From NCBI RefSeq assembly GCF_003008615.1, contig NZ_CP027657.1, positions 5,590,001-5,654,000 of the forward strand: a DNA stretch of 64,000 nt, written 5' to 3'. Below are positions 29,934-38,844 of the stretch, one piece after another. The first letter of the stretch is position 1; every line of letters begins with the position of its first letter. Under the pieces are notes generated by a model. That model searched no databases. It was given only the letters and a program-made list of their open reading frames with translations, and had not been told where the DNA came from. The DNA is from Pseudomonas mendocina. GTDB taxonomy: Bacteria > Pseudomonadota > Gammaproteobacteria > Pseudomonadales > Pseudomonadaceae. Made by a program: the position numbers and the translations under genes.

Positions 29934-30685
29934 GCCCTGCCCTGCTCGCGATGACGCGCCAGCAGGTTGCCGGTGAACAAATACCCTTTGTTGCGCAGAG
30001 CCCGGATCGGGGCCTCCCGCCCAGCGAATGTGGAAATCTTGCGGCGCAGCCGACTGACGATGGCCTCCAGGCGCCGCTCGTCGTAGGTCATGTAATTGAC
30101 CCCAAGGCCCTCGGCAAGCGACTGCCGACTGGCCGTCTGATCCGGCGCGCGTTGCAGGCACTGAAGCACCAGGTATTCGTTGCGACTCAGCTCCAGGAAG
30201 CGACCATCGGGCAAGCCGAGCATCTGCCGCTGCGAGTCGATGACCCAACAATCACCTGCGGGCGCGACCTGCATACGCAGGCGCCGAGCCAGCGCGTCGA
30301 TGACCGAAACGAGCTCGACCTCCACCAGAGGCTTGACCAGACAGTAATCAGCACCGTGCGCATACCCCTGCAGACGCAGGTTCATCTGCTCGGGCTCACA
30401 GGCCAGAATGAGCCCAACACCAGGCCAAAGACGATGCATGCGTGCAGCCAGATCCAGCTTGGCGCCCGCCTGTACATCGAGTTCGAGCAGCACGATATGA
30501 GGCGCGAGCAGCGCCACGTCGATTTCCGACACCCCCTCGGCGGTGCTGAGCTGAAGGTATGAGACATGCTCGTGCAAATGCAGGCAGGTGCTCAGAAGCC
30601 CGCCTGCCAAGGATTCCACCACCAGTAGCCTCAACTGCGACGACTCATGCACGGCAGCGTTTTCAGAATGTGAAACTCGTTTCAC
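29930..30685 (-). CDS. Atypical OmpR-family response regulator, Glu at phospho-acceptor site
   Basis: Two-domain protein of up to 251 residues: a divergent receiver, then a winged helix clearly paralogous to the neighbouring regulator (YDERRLEAIVSRLRRKI against YDQRRLDTQILRLRRNV). The receiver keeps the switch lysine (LVKP, K118), but the expected Asp appears as E68 (HIVLLELDV), and the acidic pocket is reduced to VVES. Such receivers usually are not phosphorylated in the normal way, and a Glu can mimic the active state. The frame opens with GTG at 30685 inside a perfect palindrome (30670-30685). A GTG at 30652, closer to the receiver start, is an alternative. It is divergent from the sensor kinase gene. 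Function unknown; regulatory partner of the first regulator is one possibility. Confidence 0.82.
   Translation of the reverse strand: MKRVSHSENAAVHESSQLRLLVVESLAGGLLSTCLHLHEHVSYLQLSTAEGVSEIDVALLAPHIVLLELDVQAGAKLDLAARMHRLWPGVGLILACEPEQMNLRLQGYAHGADYCLVKPLVEVELVSVIDALARRLRMQVAPAGDCWVIDSQRQMLGLPDGRFLELSRNEYLVLQCLQRAPDQTASRQSLAEGLGVNYMTYDERRLEAIVSRLRRKISTFAGREAPIRALRNKGYLFTGNLLARHREQGRA
30670..30685. promoter_or_regulatory. Perfect palindrome at start of atypical regulator
   Basis: GTGAAAC-TC-GTTTCAC is a perfect 7-bp inverted repeat whose outer half contains the GTG proposed as start of the regulator. A second perfect repeat, GGGGCG-TTGCAG-CGCCCC, lies at about 30709-30726. Both sit in the divergent region before the sensor kinase and are candidate operators for autoregulation. 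Confidence 0.4.
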
Positions 30686-30852
30686 CTATGCGCTCTCATC
30701 AGCAACCGGGGGCGTTGCAGCGCCCCAGGCAAAGTCCCGCCATGATACTCCTTGCTCTGCCATAACCAACCGAGCAAACCTGAGTGCTCCATCGATAAAA
30801 CGCCACCACCGGTTAGAATTCCAACTTCATCAGGCCTTGCAGAACCCGCCCC

Positions 30853-32859
30853 ATGATCCAGTTCCTCCGCTATCTGCTGTTGATGTGCCTGATATGTTCA
30901 TGGCCCGCCCAGGCCAGCACGCTGATGCTCAAGGCCCAGGCGACCAATACCAACGGTTATCTGGAGCGGCTCACTGACCCAACTGGCGCACTGGACGCGG
31001 CAAACGCACTGGCATCCAGCGACTGGATCGAACTGCCAGGCCCCCTGAACGCCGGTTTCACCTATGACGTCATCTGGTTGAAATTGCAGATACAGGCTGA
31101 ACAGGCTGCGCCAACGGCCTGGATGCTGTCATTGAGCAACGCGCTGCTCGACGAAGTGACGCTGTATGACCTCAGCCAGGATGGCACGATCCGAGAACGG
31201 CATAGCGGCGAGACGCTGGATCGGACGTTGTGGCCAGTGAACTACCGCACGGCCTCCTTCCCCATCAGCCTCGAGAATGGCGAGCCTCATACCCTGCTGC
31301 TGCGCCTGAAGACCAAGAACGCGATGTCCGTCAGCGCGCGCCTGATGCCGGAATCGCAGTTCCACCAGCAGGCACGCAACGAATACCTGGGCCTCGGCCT
31401 GTACTTTGGTATCTATCTGGCGCTGATCGTGTTCCACAGCGTGTTCTGGCGCATGACGAACGCCCCCGAGAGCGGTTGGTATCTGATCTATGTCTCGTGC
31501 TGCTTTTTGATCGAGAGTTTCAGCACCGGGCTGATTCAGCAGGCTACGGGCCTTCCGGTAGCCTGGAGCGACCGCATGCTGGGCTGCATCATGGCGGCCA
31601 GCCTGCCGATCGGCTTCATATTCGCCCAGCGCCAGCTGCAGATCAGCGAATTTGCCGGCCTGCGGCGTATCCTCACCGGCATCTGCCTAGTCGTCAGCGC
31701 ACTGGCGGCAACCACCATCCTGTTCGGCCATTACCAGATCGGCGCTCCGCTGACCCAGGTGTTCTCGTTACTGAACATCGCACTGCTCATCAGCACGGCG
31801 CTGTGGCTACTGCTCAAGGGGCAAAAATCCGCGCGCGTGTTCCTGCTGGTGTTCGGCATCTACTACGCGGGCGTCATCATCAGTTTCATGCGCAATCTGG
31901 GCGTGATTCCCACCACCTTCATGACCGACAATGCCGTGGCCATCGGCACCTTGCTGCATATGGCACTGATGAGCATGCGCATCATCCATCACTACCGCAC
32001 GCTCGAAGAGGACAAACGCCGCGCTCAACTCGACTTCAAACTGTTGCTGCAGGAACACAACAGCAACCTGGAACAGCAGATCGTCGAACGCACTCAGGAA
32101 CTGCGTGAAGAAATCAGCCGACGCACGCTGCTGGAAGGCGAACTCCGCGAAACCCTGCAACAAGAGAAACGAACGCGAGAAGAACAACGCGACTTCGTGG
32201 CCATGGTCTCGCACGAATTCCGAACCCCACTAGCCATCATCTCGACGTCGGCCCAGCAGATTTCCCGCAATCTGTCCGCTGCGCCCGAGCGTAACGAGAA
32301 GCGCTGCAAGAACATCCGAGAAGCCTCGTCGCGTCTACTCACCCTAGTCGATCACTACCTGAGCCACGATCGCATGGAGGGTACCACCGCCATCCAGTGC
32401 GATACGGATCACGCCCTGCAGCCGCTGATGGAAAGAAGCAGTGCGGATCTTCCAACTGGCCGGATCGTCATTCGCAACCTCAGTGCTCAAGACGCGATCC
32501 GTTGCGATGACAGCCTGATCAAGATCGCCCTGCGCAACCTTCTCGCCAACGCCGACCGCCATGCGCCAGCCGGCAGCGCCATCGAACTGCGACTGAGTGA
32601 CCGCCCAGGTTTTCTCGACATCCAGATCAGCAACGAAGGCCCTGCGATTCCGGAAGACCAGTCCAGGCTGCTATTCCAGAAATACTTTCGCGGCAGCCAG
32701 GCCCAACACAGCCCCGGCGCTGGCCTAGGCCTGCACCTGGCGAAGCGGATCATAGAGCTGCATGGTGGCGATATCTGCCTGGAGAGTCGTGGCGAAGAAA
32801 CGCCCATCTGTTTCCGCCTGAGCCTGCCACTTGGCACCGCCGCAGCTCCAGCCGTGTGA
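30853..32859 (+). CDS. 7TMR-DISM sensor histidine kinase
   Basis: Membrane sensor kinase, 668 residues. A signal peptide (1-22, ending PAQA) is followed by a periplasmic 7TMR-DISM extracellular beta domain (about 25-165, including SDWIELPGPLNAGFTYDVIW). A seven-helix membrane region covers about 180-385, then a cytoplasmic coiled coil (about 390-450, ending with the run of Glu/Arg before RDFVAMVSHEFRTPLA). The HisKA phospho-acceptor is H454. The HATPase domain has the N box (LRNLLANADRHAP) and the G box (GAGLGLHLAKRIIELHGG). DISM domains often sense carbohydrates or other small ligands; no specific ligand can be read here. No receiver is fused, so phosphotransfer to the adjacent canonical regulator is likely. 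Its upstream region is shared with the atypical regulator. Confidence 0.92.
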   Translation: MIQFLRYLLLMCLICSWPAQASTLMLKAQATNTNGYLERLTDPTGALDAANALASSDWIELPGPLNAGFTYDVIWLKLQIQAEQAAPTAWMLSLSNALLDEVTLYDLSQDGTIRERHSGETLDRTLWPVNYRTASFPISLENGEPHTLLLRLKTKNAMSVSARLMPESQFHQQARNEYLGLGLYFGIYLALIVFHSVFWRMTNAPESGWYLIYVSCCFLIESFSTGLIQQATGLPVAWSDRMLGCIMAASLPIGFIFAQRQLQISEFAGLRRILTGICLVVSALAATTILFGHYQIGAPLTQVFSLLNIALLISTALWLLLKGQKSARVFLLVFGIYYAGVIISFMRNLGVIPTTFMTDNAVAIGTLLHMALMSMRIIHHYRTLEEDKRRAQLDFKLLLQEHNSNLEQQIVERTQELREEISRRTLLEGELRETLQQEKRTREEQRDFVAMVSHEFRTPLAIISTSAQQISRNLSAAPERNEKRCKNIREASSRLLTLVDHYLSHDRMEGTTAIQCDTDHALQPLMERSSADLPTGRIVIRNLSAQDAIRCDDSLIKIALRNLLANADRHAPAGSAIELRLSDRPGFLDIQISNEGPAIPEDQSRLLFQKYFRGSQAQHSPGAGLGLHLAKRIIELHGGDICLESRGEETPICFRLSLPLGTAAAPAV

Positions 32860-33161
32860 ACGTTGCTGAGCAGCCGTTCCCCCCAATCGGCGACTCCTGT
32901 CCAGAGCATTTGAAGGTGTCTTGTGGCCAGCGAGAAGTGAGGCACTCGGCATGCACACCCGGAAGGCAGCCATCCGCGAACCCTTGACCCTAGACTCAAC
33001 GATGATCAGGCCTTGGAAGCCGTAGCCTGACGCTGATACTTCGGGTTGAAAAATCCGCAATACAAAAAAGCCCGGTCATCTCTGACCAGGCTTTCATGCG
33101 AGAGTATTTGGATCGGGACGAAGGATTCGGGAACGCTGCTCCTCCCATTGCGTCGGCGTTT
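32860..33161. other. Intergenic region between sensor kinase and T6SS, no gene seen
   Basis: These 302 bases separate the convergent sensor kinase and tssA genes. Apart from the terminator at 33064-33094 I see no open frame with recognisable content. In the P. aeruginosa H3 cluster a sigma-54 activator gene (sfa3) follows tssA at the corresponding place; nothing like it is present here. Confidence 0.6.
33064..33094 (-). terminator. Rho-independent terminator of the tssJKLMA operon
   Basis: On the minus strand AAAGCC-T-GGTCA, loop GAGA, TGACC-G-GGCTTT is followed by a run of six T. The 11-bp stem has one mismatch. It lies 68 bases past the tssA stop and is oriented for that operon; on the plus strand the T-run is only three bases. 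Confidence 0.8.
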
Positions 33162-34226
33162 TTACTTAAGTACCCCCAGCAGTTTCCATAAACGTCTGGA
33201 CTCGGCATCAGCGCTGATCAACTCGTCCAGCAGTTCGCCAAGAGGCTGGTTGCCCCACTCCACGGCCCGGCGAATGACGTAGGGGACGGGACTGTGCGGC
33301 TCGGTTCTGGCCAGGTAGTCGGCGATCTGTGCCAGCTGTCGGTAAGCCTGCTCGCGGCTGCTGGGCGCGCCCACTGCAGGCAAGGCGGTGGAAGAGGGTT
33401 CGGCTGTCGGCTCGTCCATGACAGCATCGCTCTCTGGCTCGGATGACGGGATCTGCTCTGACATCGGAACGAACTCCTCAAGCTGAACACGCAGGCTGGT
33501 CAATGTCTGGCGCAGGGGGCCAAAGCTGGGAGCCAGATCGGCCAGCCACCCCTCACTCCAGTTGTCCAGCCGTTCGAGAGCCGCGAGAGCCGCTCTCAGG
33601 TCAGCGTCGGCAGCGACATAGTGGCTTACAGGTATCTGCCTGAGTTTTTCATGCAGCTTGCGATACTCCAGTCGGGCTGACTCGGCGGCGATCTTGTCCT
33701 GCTTGCTATCGCTCGCCTGTACTTGGCGCTGCTGCAATTGCAACCATTCGTGCAGCGTGACATGCGCAAACTCTTCAGCATCGATACCGAAGAGCGGGAT
33801 CTGCGTCAGGAGCGTGGAGCGGTATTGGCGGATCATCCATTCCAGTGGGAAGACACGCCAGGAACGATCATCGTCCTCGGGTTGCGGATGTAGATCATCC
33901 GGAAAGCGCTCGCACAGCCCCACCAGCAACTCCATTGCCGAACGCACACCTGCAAGTCCGTGCCGACGTATCCAGGCTTCGCCCAACCAAACGGCAATCA
34001 TCAGATCCTTGCTGCGCTCGCGCAGCAGATCGCCTGCAAGCTGCTCCAACGCGGCCCAATCGCCACGCTTGAGGTCGCTTTGCCAGACGCCGGTCGGCAA
34101 GCTGGCGTCATCCTCGCGGCGTAGCTCCCGTAGACGATCCCACGCGCCTTCATAACGCAAGCTGGGGCCACAAATGGCATCGCCTGGGATGGGCTCCAGA
34201 TACTGTCCGATCGAGACGCTGGTCAT
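33162..34226 (-). CDS. tssA: TssA, T6SS sheath-assembly protein
   Basis: TssA proteins prime and cap the growing T6SS tail. The 354-residue product starts MTSVSIGQYLEPIPGDAICG, with the ImpA N-terminal domain (about 10-130, including EDDASLPTGVWQSDLKRGDW and the family block RRHGLAGVRSAMELL). A charged helical middle follows, then a short conserved C-terminus PHSPVPYVIRRAVEWGN-QPLGELLDEL. The ATG at 34226 overlaps the tssM stop (ATGA); a longer open frame to 34490 runs into tssM coding sequence and is not the start. Last gene of the minus-strand operon, followed by a terminator. Length places it among short TssA proteins. Confidence 0.93.
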   Translation of the reverse strand: MTSVSIGQYLEPIPGDAICGPSLRYEGAWDRLRELRREDDASLPTGVWQSDLKRGDWAALEQLAGDLLRERSKDLMIAVWLGEAWIRRHGLAGVRSAMELLVGLCERFPDDLHPQPEDDDRSWRVFPLEWMIRQYRSTLLTQIPLFGIDAEEFAHVTLHEWLQLQQRQVQASDSKQDKIAAESARLEYRKLHEKLRQIPVSHYVAADADLRAALAALERLDNWSEGWLADLAPSFGPLRQTLTSLRVQLEEFVPMSEQIPSSEPESDAVMDEPTAEPSSTALPAVGAPSSREQAYRQLAQIADYLARTEPHSPVPYVIRRAVEWGNQPLGELLDELISADAESRRLWKLLGVLK

Positions 34227-37200
34227 GGCGTAATCTCCGCACTTTGCAGCGCCTGCAACTGGAAATTGGTGAATGGCGAACCGGGTGCAACGACCGGCAG
34301 AGGCTGAATCGATAGAGGCAGCTTGCTGCCCTGGCTGAGCAGTGACAGGCCGATGAACATCTGAGCCTGCGGACTGGCATCCAGGGCACCCCGTACGGGA
34401 ACCTGCAAGGTCAGAGGAAAGTCCGTGTAGTCCATGTTCGGCAAACGTTGCGGTACCACATGTGAACGCATCATACGCAGCAGCGCCCATGGACCACGGT
34501 ATTCCCAGCCCGCCTCCAGGCCATTGACGGCCATGCTCGGTTGCAGGGGATCGATCGACGGCCGCTGGCTGCTGTCGCGGGCCCAGCGCAACACGAGTTG
34601 CAGCGGGTCTCCGACATTCCAGCGCAGACGCTGACCGGCCTCACCAGGGTGAGCAATCTGCTGGCCTGCGCCATTCAATGTCCAGGCGATCACCTGATCA
34701 GCCCCCCGCTCCTCTTCACGATCCGTTCGCCAGCGGACTTCGAGTTCCACACCGATGGTTCCTGACGGGTCGCGTATGAACATCGGCCCGAGCCAGGTTC
34801 TGGCCTGTTTCATCCGGGAAAGGAAGTCTTCTGCGGCCAGCCGACTGCCTGGCGGCGCCAAAACCAGTCCCTTCTCGGCCGCATCCAGATGGGTATCGAT
34901 CAATTCCAGCAGGTGTTTGACACGCGCTGGATCAGCATCGCCACTTTCCAGGCTGTAGGAGAATGGGAAGCGCCCCGCCAGGTACTGGTTGAAGTAGTCC
35001 ACCAGTGCATTCCAGGCTTTTGCGGCGTCCTGCATCTGCAATTGGTTGCAGCGCTGGCGTACCTGCTCGGTAATGCTCCGGGTATAACGGGCAAGATCTC
35101 CATCGTTCTGTGGCAGGCTGGCGGTCGACAGCACCTGCTGGCAATTGCCAAGATCTATTTCCACCAGATCTCGGCTCACTAGTTGCTCGAACAATGCCGG
35201 TGAGCTGCTCGGGTTCTGCGCCTTGTACTTCTGCATCTCATCGCTTATCGAGCCAAGCCTCGATACTTTCTCCTGCAGGGGCAATGGCAGATCCGCCTGC
35301 ATCCTCAACCACGTCAGCTCTGGCCTCACTTTGTCGGTGCTGGCACTGATTTCCACAAACTGTCGGGCCAGAGATGATTTCAGATCCTGGACGTCAGTGG
35401 CGCGAAACAGCCTGAGTCCCAGATTGGGCTTACCGTCCCACTCGGAAATTGGGTAGCGCTTGATGAATAGCGGCAAGGTGTCGATATCCGTCAGAACCGC
35501 GTCGACGTCGACCATCGCACGCAAGGTCAGTTGGGATTGCAACGTACTGGCCAGATCGGCACGACCAAGGGCCTTGAGTGCCTGGATCACCTGCATGGCC
35601 TGTTCGACGGAGACATTGAACCTGCTCTGTGCAGAGCCGTAGTTGTAACCTGCTGGGGAGGCGGTCAGTTCCGACCACATCGCCAGTGCTGCGGCCTGCT
35701 CCGCGGCCTTGAGCATACCCGCGCGATAATCCGGCGCTATTTGCGCCAGCTCTTGTGTCACGAAGCTCTGATAGCTCTGCTGGTAGACCAACGCCTGAGT
35801 CATTTGCTGCTCGGTCACGTTGCCGAGGGCCCGGGAATCGATGGCGCCATCGGGGCGGCGCATCGCGCTCACGGCAAAATCGCGCTTGAGCAGATCACCA
35901 ATGCTCCTCGACAGCTTGCTGATGTGCTCTTGCAGCACCAGCGTTCCACCGGCCTGGCGCTGCAGCAGGTTATCGCGGCTCGCAGCCCCTTCGATCCATT
36001 GGCTATGGAAGCTTCTGCGTAACTGCTCGGCCTCGAGGGTGACGGAAGCCTCTATGTTTGGCCCCAGGAGCCGGCTCTGCTTCACGTCATTCATCAGGTC
36101 GCGAAAACCCGGCACCAACTCCTCACTACTGCCATGGCTCCAGGCAGAGTTGGTGAGGACGATCAGATCCTCAAGATGAGCGATCAGGCCGTTGATTTCC
36201 TCAAGCTTGTTCAGCGAGGTATCCCGACCGTATTCCAGATCGTTCAAGTGTCTCTTGAGATAACCGGCAGGGGTGACGAAGTTACCCGCCAGAAAGTACT
36301 GCGCCAGCCAGAACTTCATCAGCGCCTGGAACTGCCCGGATAGCTGCTTGCGATTGGGCTCCAGATCCACAGGACGCAGGGCGGGTGCAGCCAGGTTACG
36401 CAGGGCCTGGTCATAAAAGGCTCGCTTGGGCAGGCTGGAGGGGTCGAGACTCAGCCCCAGCGCATCGTTGCTCAGTTGGGACAGCGGCTCGATGACGCCC
36501 TCCTGGCCGATAAGGGCATCGTTGAGCAGGCGATTGTGTCGCTCCAGGCTGACCACCCCCTCAGCCAGGGTGCGAGCCTTCACGTACGTGGGCCATTGAT
36601 CCGGCTGAGCACTCTCGACATCAGGGCGCCGTTGCTCATTGCGGATCGTCAATAACGTCCTCAATTGGTAATCCTGCAGTTGCTGTAACGGCACCAAGGC
36701 CTCGCGGCGAGCCATGCTGCGCAACAACTGATCCATCTGGGTATCTAGCGAAGAACCCCAGGACGAGGGATAGACCAGCGATGAAAAATGCCAGCGAGGT
36801 GATTGCTGCAACAACGTCCAGAAGGCCTGAACGTTGAGCCGCGCCTGCTCCTGGCGACGCTCGGGTGCACGCAGACTGACATGTCCGGCATGCGTCGCCT
36901 GCAATAGGCGGCTCAGTTCACGCGCATCCTGCTGTCGTCCCTGCCATACCCACAGCATGCCCACCAGCCAGCAAAGGCCAAGCACTACCGCAACGCCCCC
37001 CACCGTTTTCTGCCAGCGCTGACGCAGGCGCAGAACTCGCGGCAGGGCCTGTGCCAACCCCTGTTCGGACAGAAATCGCTGCCGCCAGAGCATCTGCGTG
37101 AACACTCCCTGCCTCGCCGGCAGTTCATCGGGGTAAAGCTGCGCAGGATTCGATTCTGTGCGTGCCTGGGAAGCCCCCAGATAAAGGCCTCGAATCCTGG

Positions 37201-38047
37201 GGGCCTCGCCATGAGTGCTGCCCTGGAAAACCGGCTCCAACAGGGTGCGCAGATTGCCCTTGAGCGCCAGCAACAGGTCAGGCAAGCGATACAAATCCTC
37301 GGCTAGCTCGCCTTTCAGAGCCCCGACCTCGATGATGGCTGCCTGCATGCTCTGCACCACGGCATCCACCGCATCGTCGAGCCAATGACTCTGCCAGCCG
37401 GCATCCAGTCCATAGGGCGATGACCAACCCAGCAGGCGCTCGCGCCCCTCTTCGGGCAGTGCGGCGACCAGCTCCTGGAAGCCTGGCATATCCTCGAAAC
37501 CCGTGATAACGACATATACCGGCAGTCCCAGGCCAAGGCGTTGGAGCAGCTCAGCAAAGCGACGGCGCAGAACGATCACGTCGGTGACACTCTGTGCACC
37601 GTCCTGCAACTGACCAAGAGGGATGTTCCAGATCACGCCATCCAGTGGGCGCTGCCCCCGTAACCTCAGCAACATGCCGAGTAGGCGACGCCAGACGAAG
37701 GTGGAAGCGTTACTGCCATCGTGGGGTAGGAATACGCCCTGAGGCACGACCAGCACGGCACCGTCCTGGTCGGCCCACCAGCGGCCGAACCAAGCCGGAC
37801 GTCCAACGGGCGTGAGCTGCCAATCAAGACAAAGCTGGCTGCCTTCGCGCGGGTCGCCGAGCAGCATCAGCCAGGGAACCTGATAGCGCGACTCGAAGCC
37901 CTGCTCATGCTCCATCTTGCGCACCGCGGCGTAGAAACTGCGGATGGCCATACCGGATTGAGTGCGCAACCACCAGACCAGTACAACCAATGCCAGTAAC
38001 AGCAGGAGAACGCCTATCACGCTGAGTACGATCGCCAGAGTACTCAT
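34223..38047 (-). CDS. tssM: TssM (IcmF-like), T6SS membrane complex, Walker A lost
   Basis: TssM spans the inner membrane and periplasm and links TssL to the TssJ lipoprotein. The 1274-residue length is normal. A membrane segment is at residues 4-27 and another near 345-368 (VGGVAVVLGLCWLVGMLWVW); the large C-terminal part is periplasmic. The cytoplasmic domain shows the IcmF blocks PWLMLLGD and DGVIWNIPLGQL. At the position of the NTP-binding loop it reads GDPREGSQ (64-71) instead of GxxGxGKS/T, so NTP binding in the usual way is unlikely; many TssM proteins differ in this respect. The stop overlaps tssA; the start is 4 bases from the tssL stop. Part of operon tssJKLMA. Confidence 0.95.
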   Translation of the reverse strand: MSTLAIVLSVIGVLLLLLALVVLVWWLRTQSGMAIRSFYAAVRKMEHEQGFESRYQVPWLMLLGDPREGSQLCLDWQLTPVGRPAWFGRWWADQDGAVLVVPQGVFLPHDGSNASTFVWRRLLGMLLRLRGQRPLDGVIWNIPLGQLQDGAQSVTDVIVLRRRFAELLQRLGLGLPVYVVITGFEDMPGFQELVAALPEEGRERLLGWSSPYGLDAGWQSHWLDDAVDAVVQSMQAAIIEVGALKGELAEDLYRLPDLLLALKGNLRTLLEPVFQGSTHGEAPRIRGLYLGASQARTESNPAQLYPDELPARQGVFTQMLWRQRFLSEQGLAQALPRVLRLRQRWQKTVGGVAVVLGLCWLVGMLWVWQGRQQDARELSRLLQATHAGHVSLRAPERRQEQARLNVQAFWTLLQQSPRWHFSSLVYPSSWGSSLDTQMDQLLRSMARREALVPLQQLQDYQLRTLLTIRNEQRRPDVESAQPDQWPTYVKARTLAEGVVSLERHNRLLNDALIGQEGVIEPLSQLSNDALGLSLDPSSLPKRAFYDQALRNLAAPALRPVDLEPNRKQLSGQFQALMKFWLAQYFLAGNFVTPAGYLKRHLNDLEYGRDTSLNKLEEINGLIAHLEDLIVLTNSAWSHGSSEELVPGFRDLMNDVKQSRLLGPNIEASVTLEAEQLRRSFHSQWIEGAASRDNLLQRQAGGTLVLQEHISKLSRSIGDLLKRDFAVSAMRRPDGAIDSRALGNVTEQQMTQALVYQQSYQSFVTQELAQIAPDYRAGMLKAAEQAAALAMWSELTASPAGYNYGSAQSRFNVSVEQAMQVIQALKALGRADLASTLQSQLTLRAMVDVDAVLTDIDTLPLFIKRYPISEWDGKPNLGLRLFRATDVQDLKSSLARQFVEISASTDKVRPELTWLRMQADLPLPLQEKVSRLGSISDEMQKYKAQNPSSSPALFEQLVSRDLVEIDLGNCQQVLSTASLPQNDGDLARYTRSITEQVRQRCNQLQMQDAAKAWNALVDYFNQYLAGRFPFSYSLESGDADPARVKHLLELIDTHLDAAEKGLVLAPPGSRLAAEDFLSRMKQARTWLGPMFIRDPSGTIGVELEVRWRTDREEERGADQVIAWTLNGAGQQIAHPGEAGQRLRWNVGDPLQLVLRWARDSSQRPSIDPLQPSMAVNGLEAGWEYRGPWALLRMMRSHVVPQRLPNMDYTDFPLTLQVPVRGALDASPQAQMFIGLSLLSQGSKLPLSIQPLPVVAPGSPFTNFQLQALQSAEITP

Positions 38048-38814
38048 TCAGCCAGGCTCCCGCTTTCTTCAAGGCTGACCAGATGCAGTAACGGCGTCAG
38101 CTCCGACTGGATGTCACTCCACATCCAGTGCCCAGCCACACTCAGAACCACCAACAAACCGCAGATCGCCAGCCCAAGACGCATGCCATCCGGCAGTACT
38201 CTTCGCATGGGGAGGCGTAACGCCGCAGAACGGCTCGGCCGCGCCAGGCTGTTCATCGCCCCGTTCATCGCCGGTTCACGTTGCCAGGCAAAGGTGAAAA
38301 GTGCATGCCGCCAACGCGCATGCAGCGCGCGCCCCCGAGCACTGCGCAGGCCACCGTAGAAACCAAGGATCAGGCATTGGAGATAGACATTGGCCAGATC
38401 GCGTGACGCCGGTGCACGCTCCTTGAGCAGCTTGTGAATGGCACGGGGCAAGCGCTCACCCGCATTGCGCGAACCATACAGGCGCGTTTCCAGCGGTCGT
38501 GGCTGCCAGGCCGCCCGGCCCGGCCAATCATCGAACAGAAGACGTTCGTCAACCAGGGCTACGAACGCATAGACCATCGCCTTGACCTGACTGGAAGAGG
38601 ACGCACCGACACTAGCGAATGCACTGCGCCAAAGGCGACGAACCACAAGAGTCGTGGCCTCCGCCATGCGCTCGATCTGTTCATTACCAGGATTGCTGAG
38701 TCCCCCCACGCCATCCCAGACCCCTCGCCATTCGATCCAGGCCTCGCGAAACGCCAGGCTCAGCGGTGCCTCTCCGAACTCGGGGGGGTAAAGAGAAACG
38801 CTCCTTTCCAACAT
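38044..38814 (-). CDS. tssL: TssL (DotU-like), T6SS inner-membrane protein
   Basis: TssL forms the T6SS membrane complex with TssM. The 256-residue protein has a cytoplasmic helical DotU domain with the family block AMVYAFVALVDERLLFDDWP, followed by a C-terminal transmembrane helix (MRLGLAICGLLVVLSVAGHWMW, about 210-232) and a short periplasmic tail. There is no fused OmpA-type peptidoglycan-binding domain, so anchoring to the wall must come from elsewhere. Its end overlaps the tssM start (ATGA at 38044-38047). Gap to tssK is only 30 bases. Operon member. Confidence 0.93.
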   Translation of the reverse strand: MLERSVSLYPPEFGEAPLSLAFREAWIEWRGVWDGVGGLSNPGNEQIERMAEATTLVVRRLWRSAFASVGASSSSQVKAMVYAFVALVDERLLFDDWPGRAAWQPRPLETRLYGSRNAGERLPRAIHKLLKERAPASRDLANVYLQCLILGFYGGLRSARGRALHARWRHALFTFAWQREPAMNGAMNSLARPSRSAALRLPMRRVLPDGMRLGLAICGLLVVLSVAGHWMWSDIQSELTPLLHLVSLEESGSLAE

Positions 38815-38844
38815 CTATGCATCCTTGGCTTGGGAAAGCTGATT

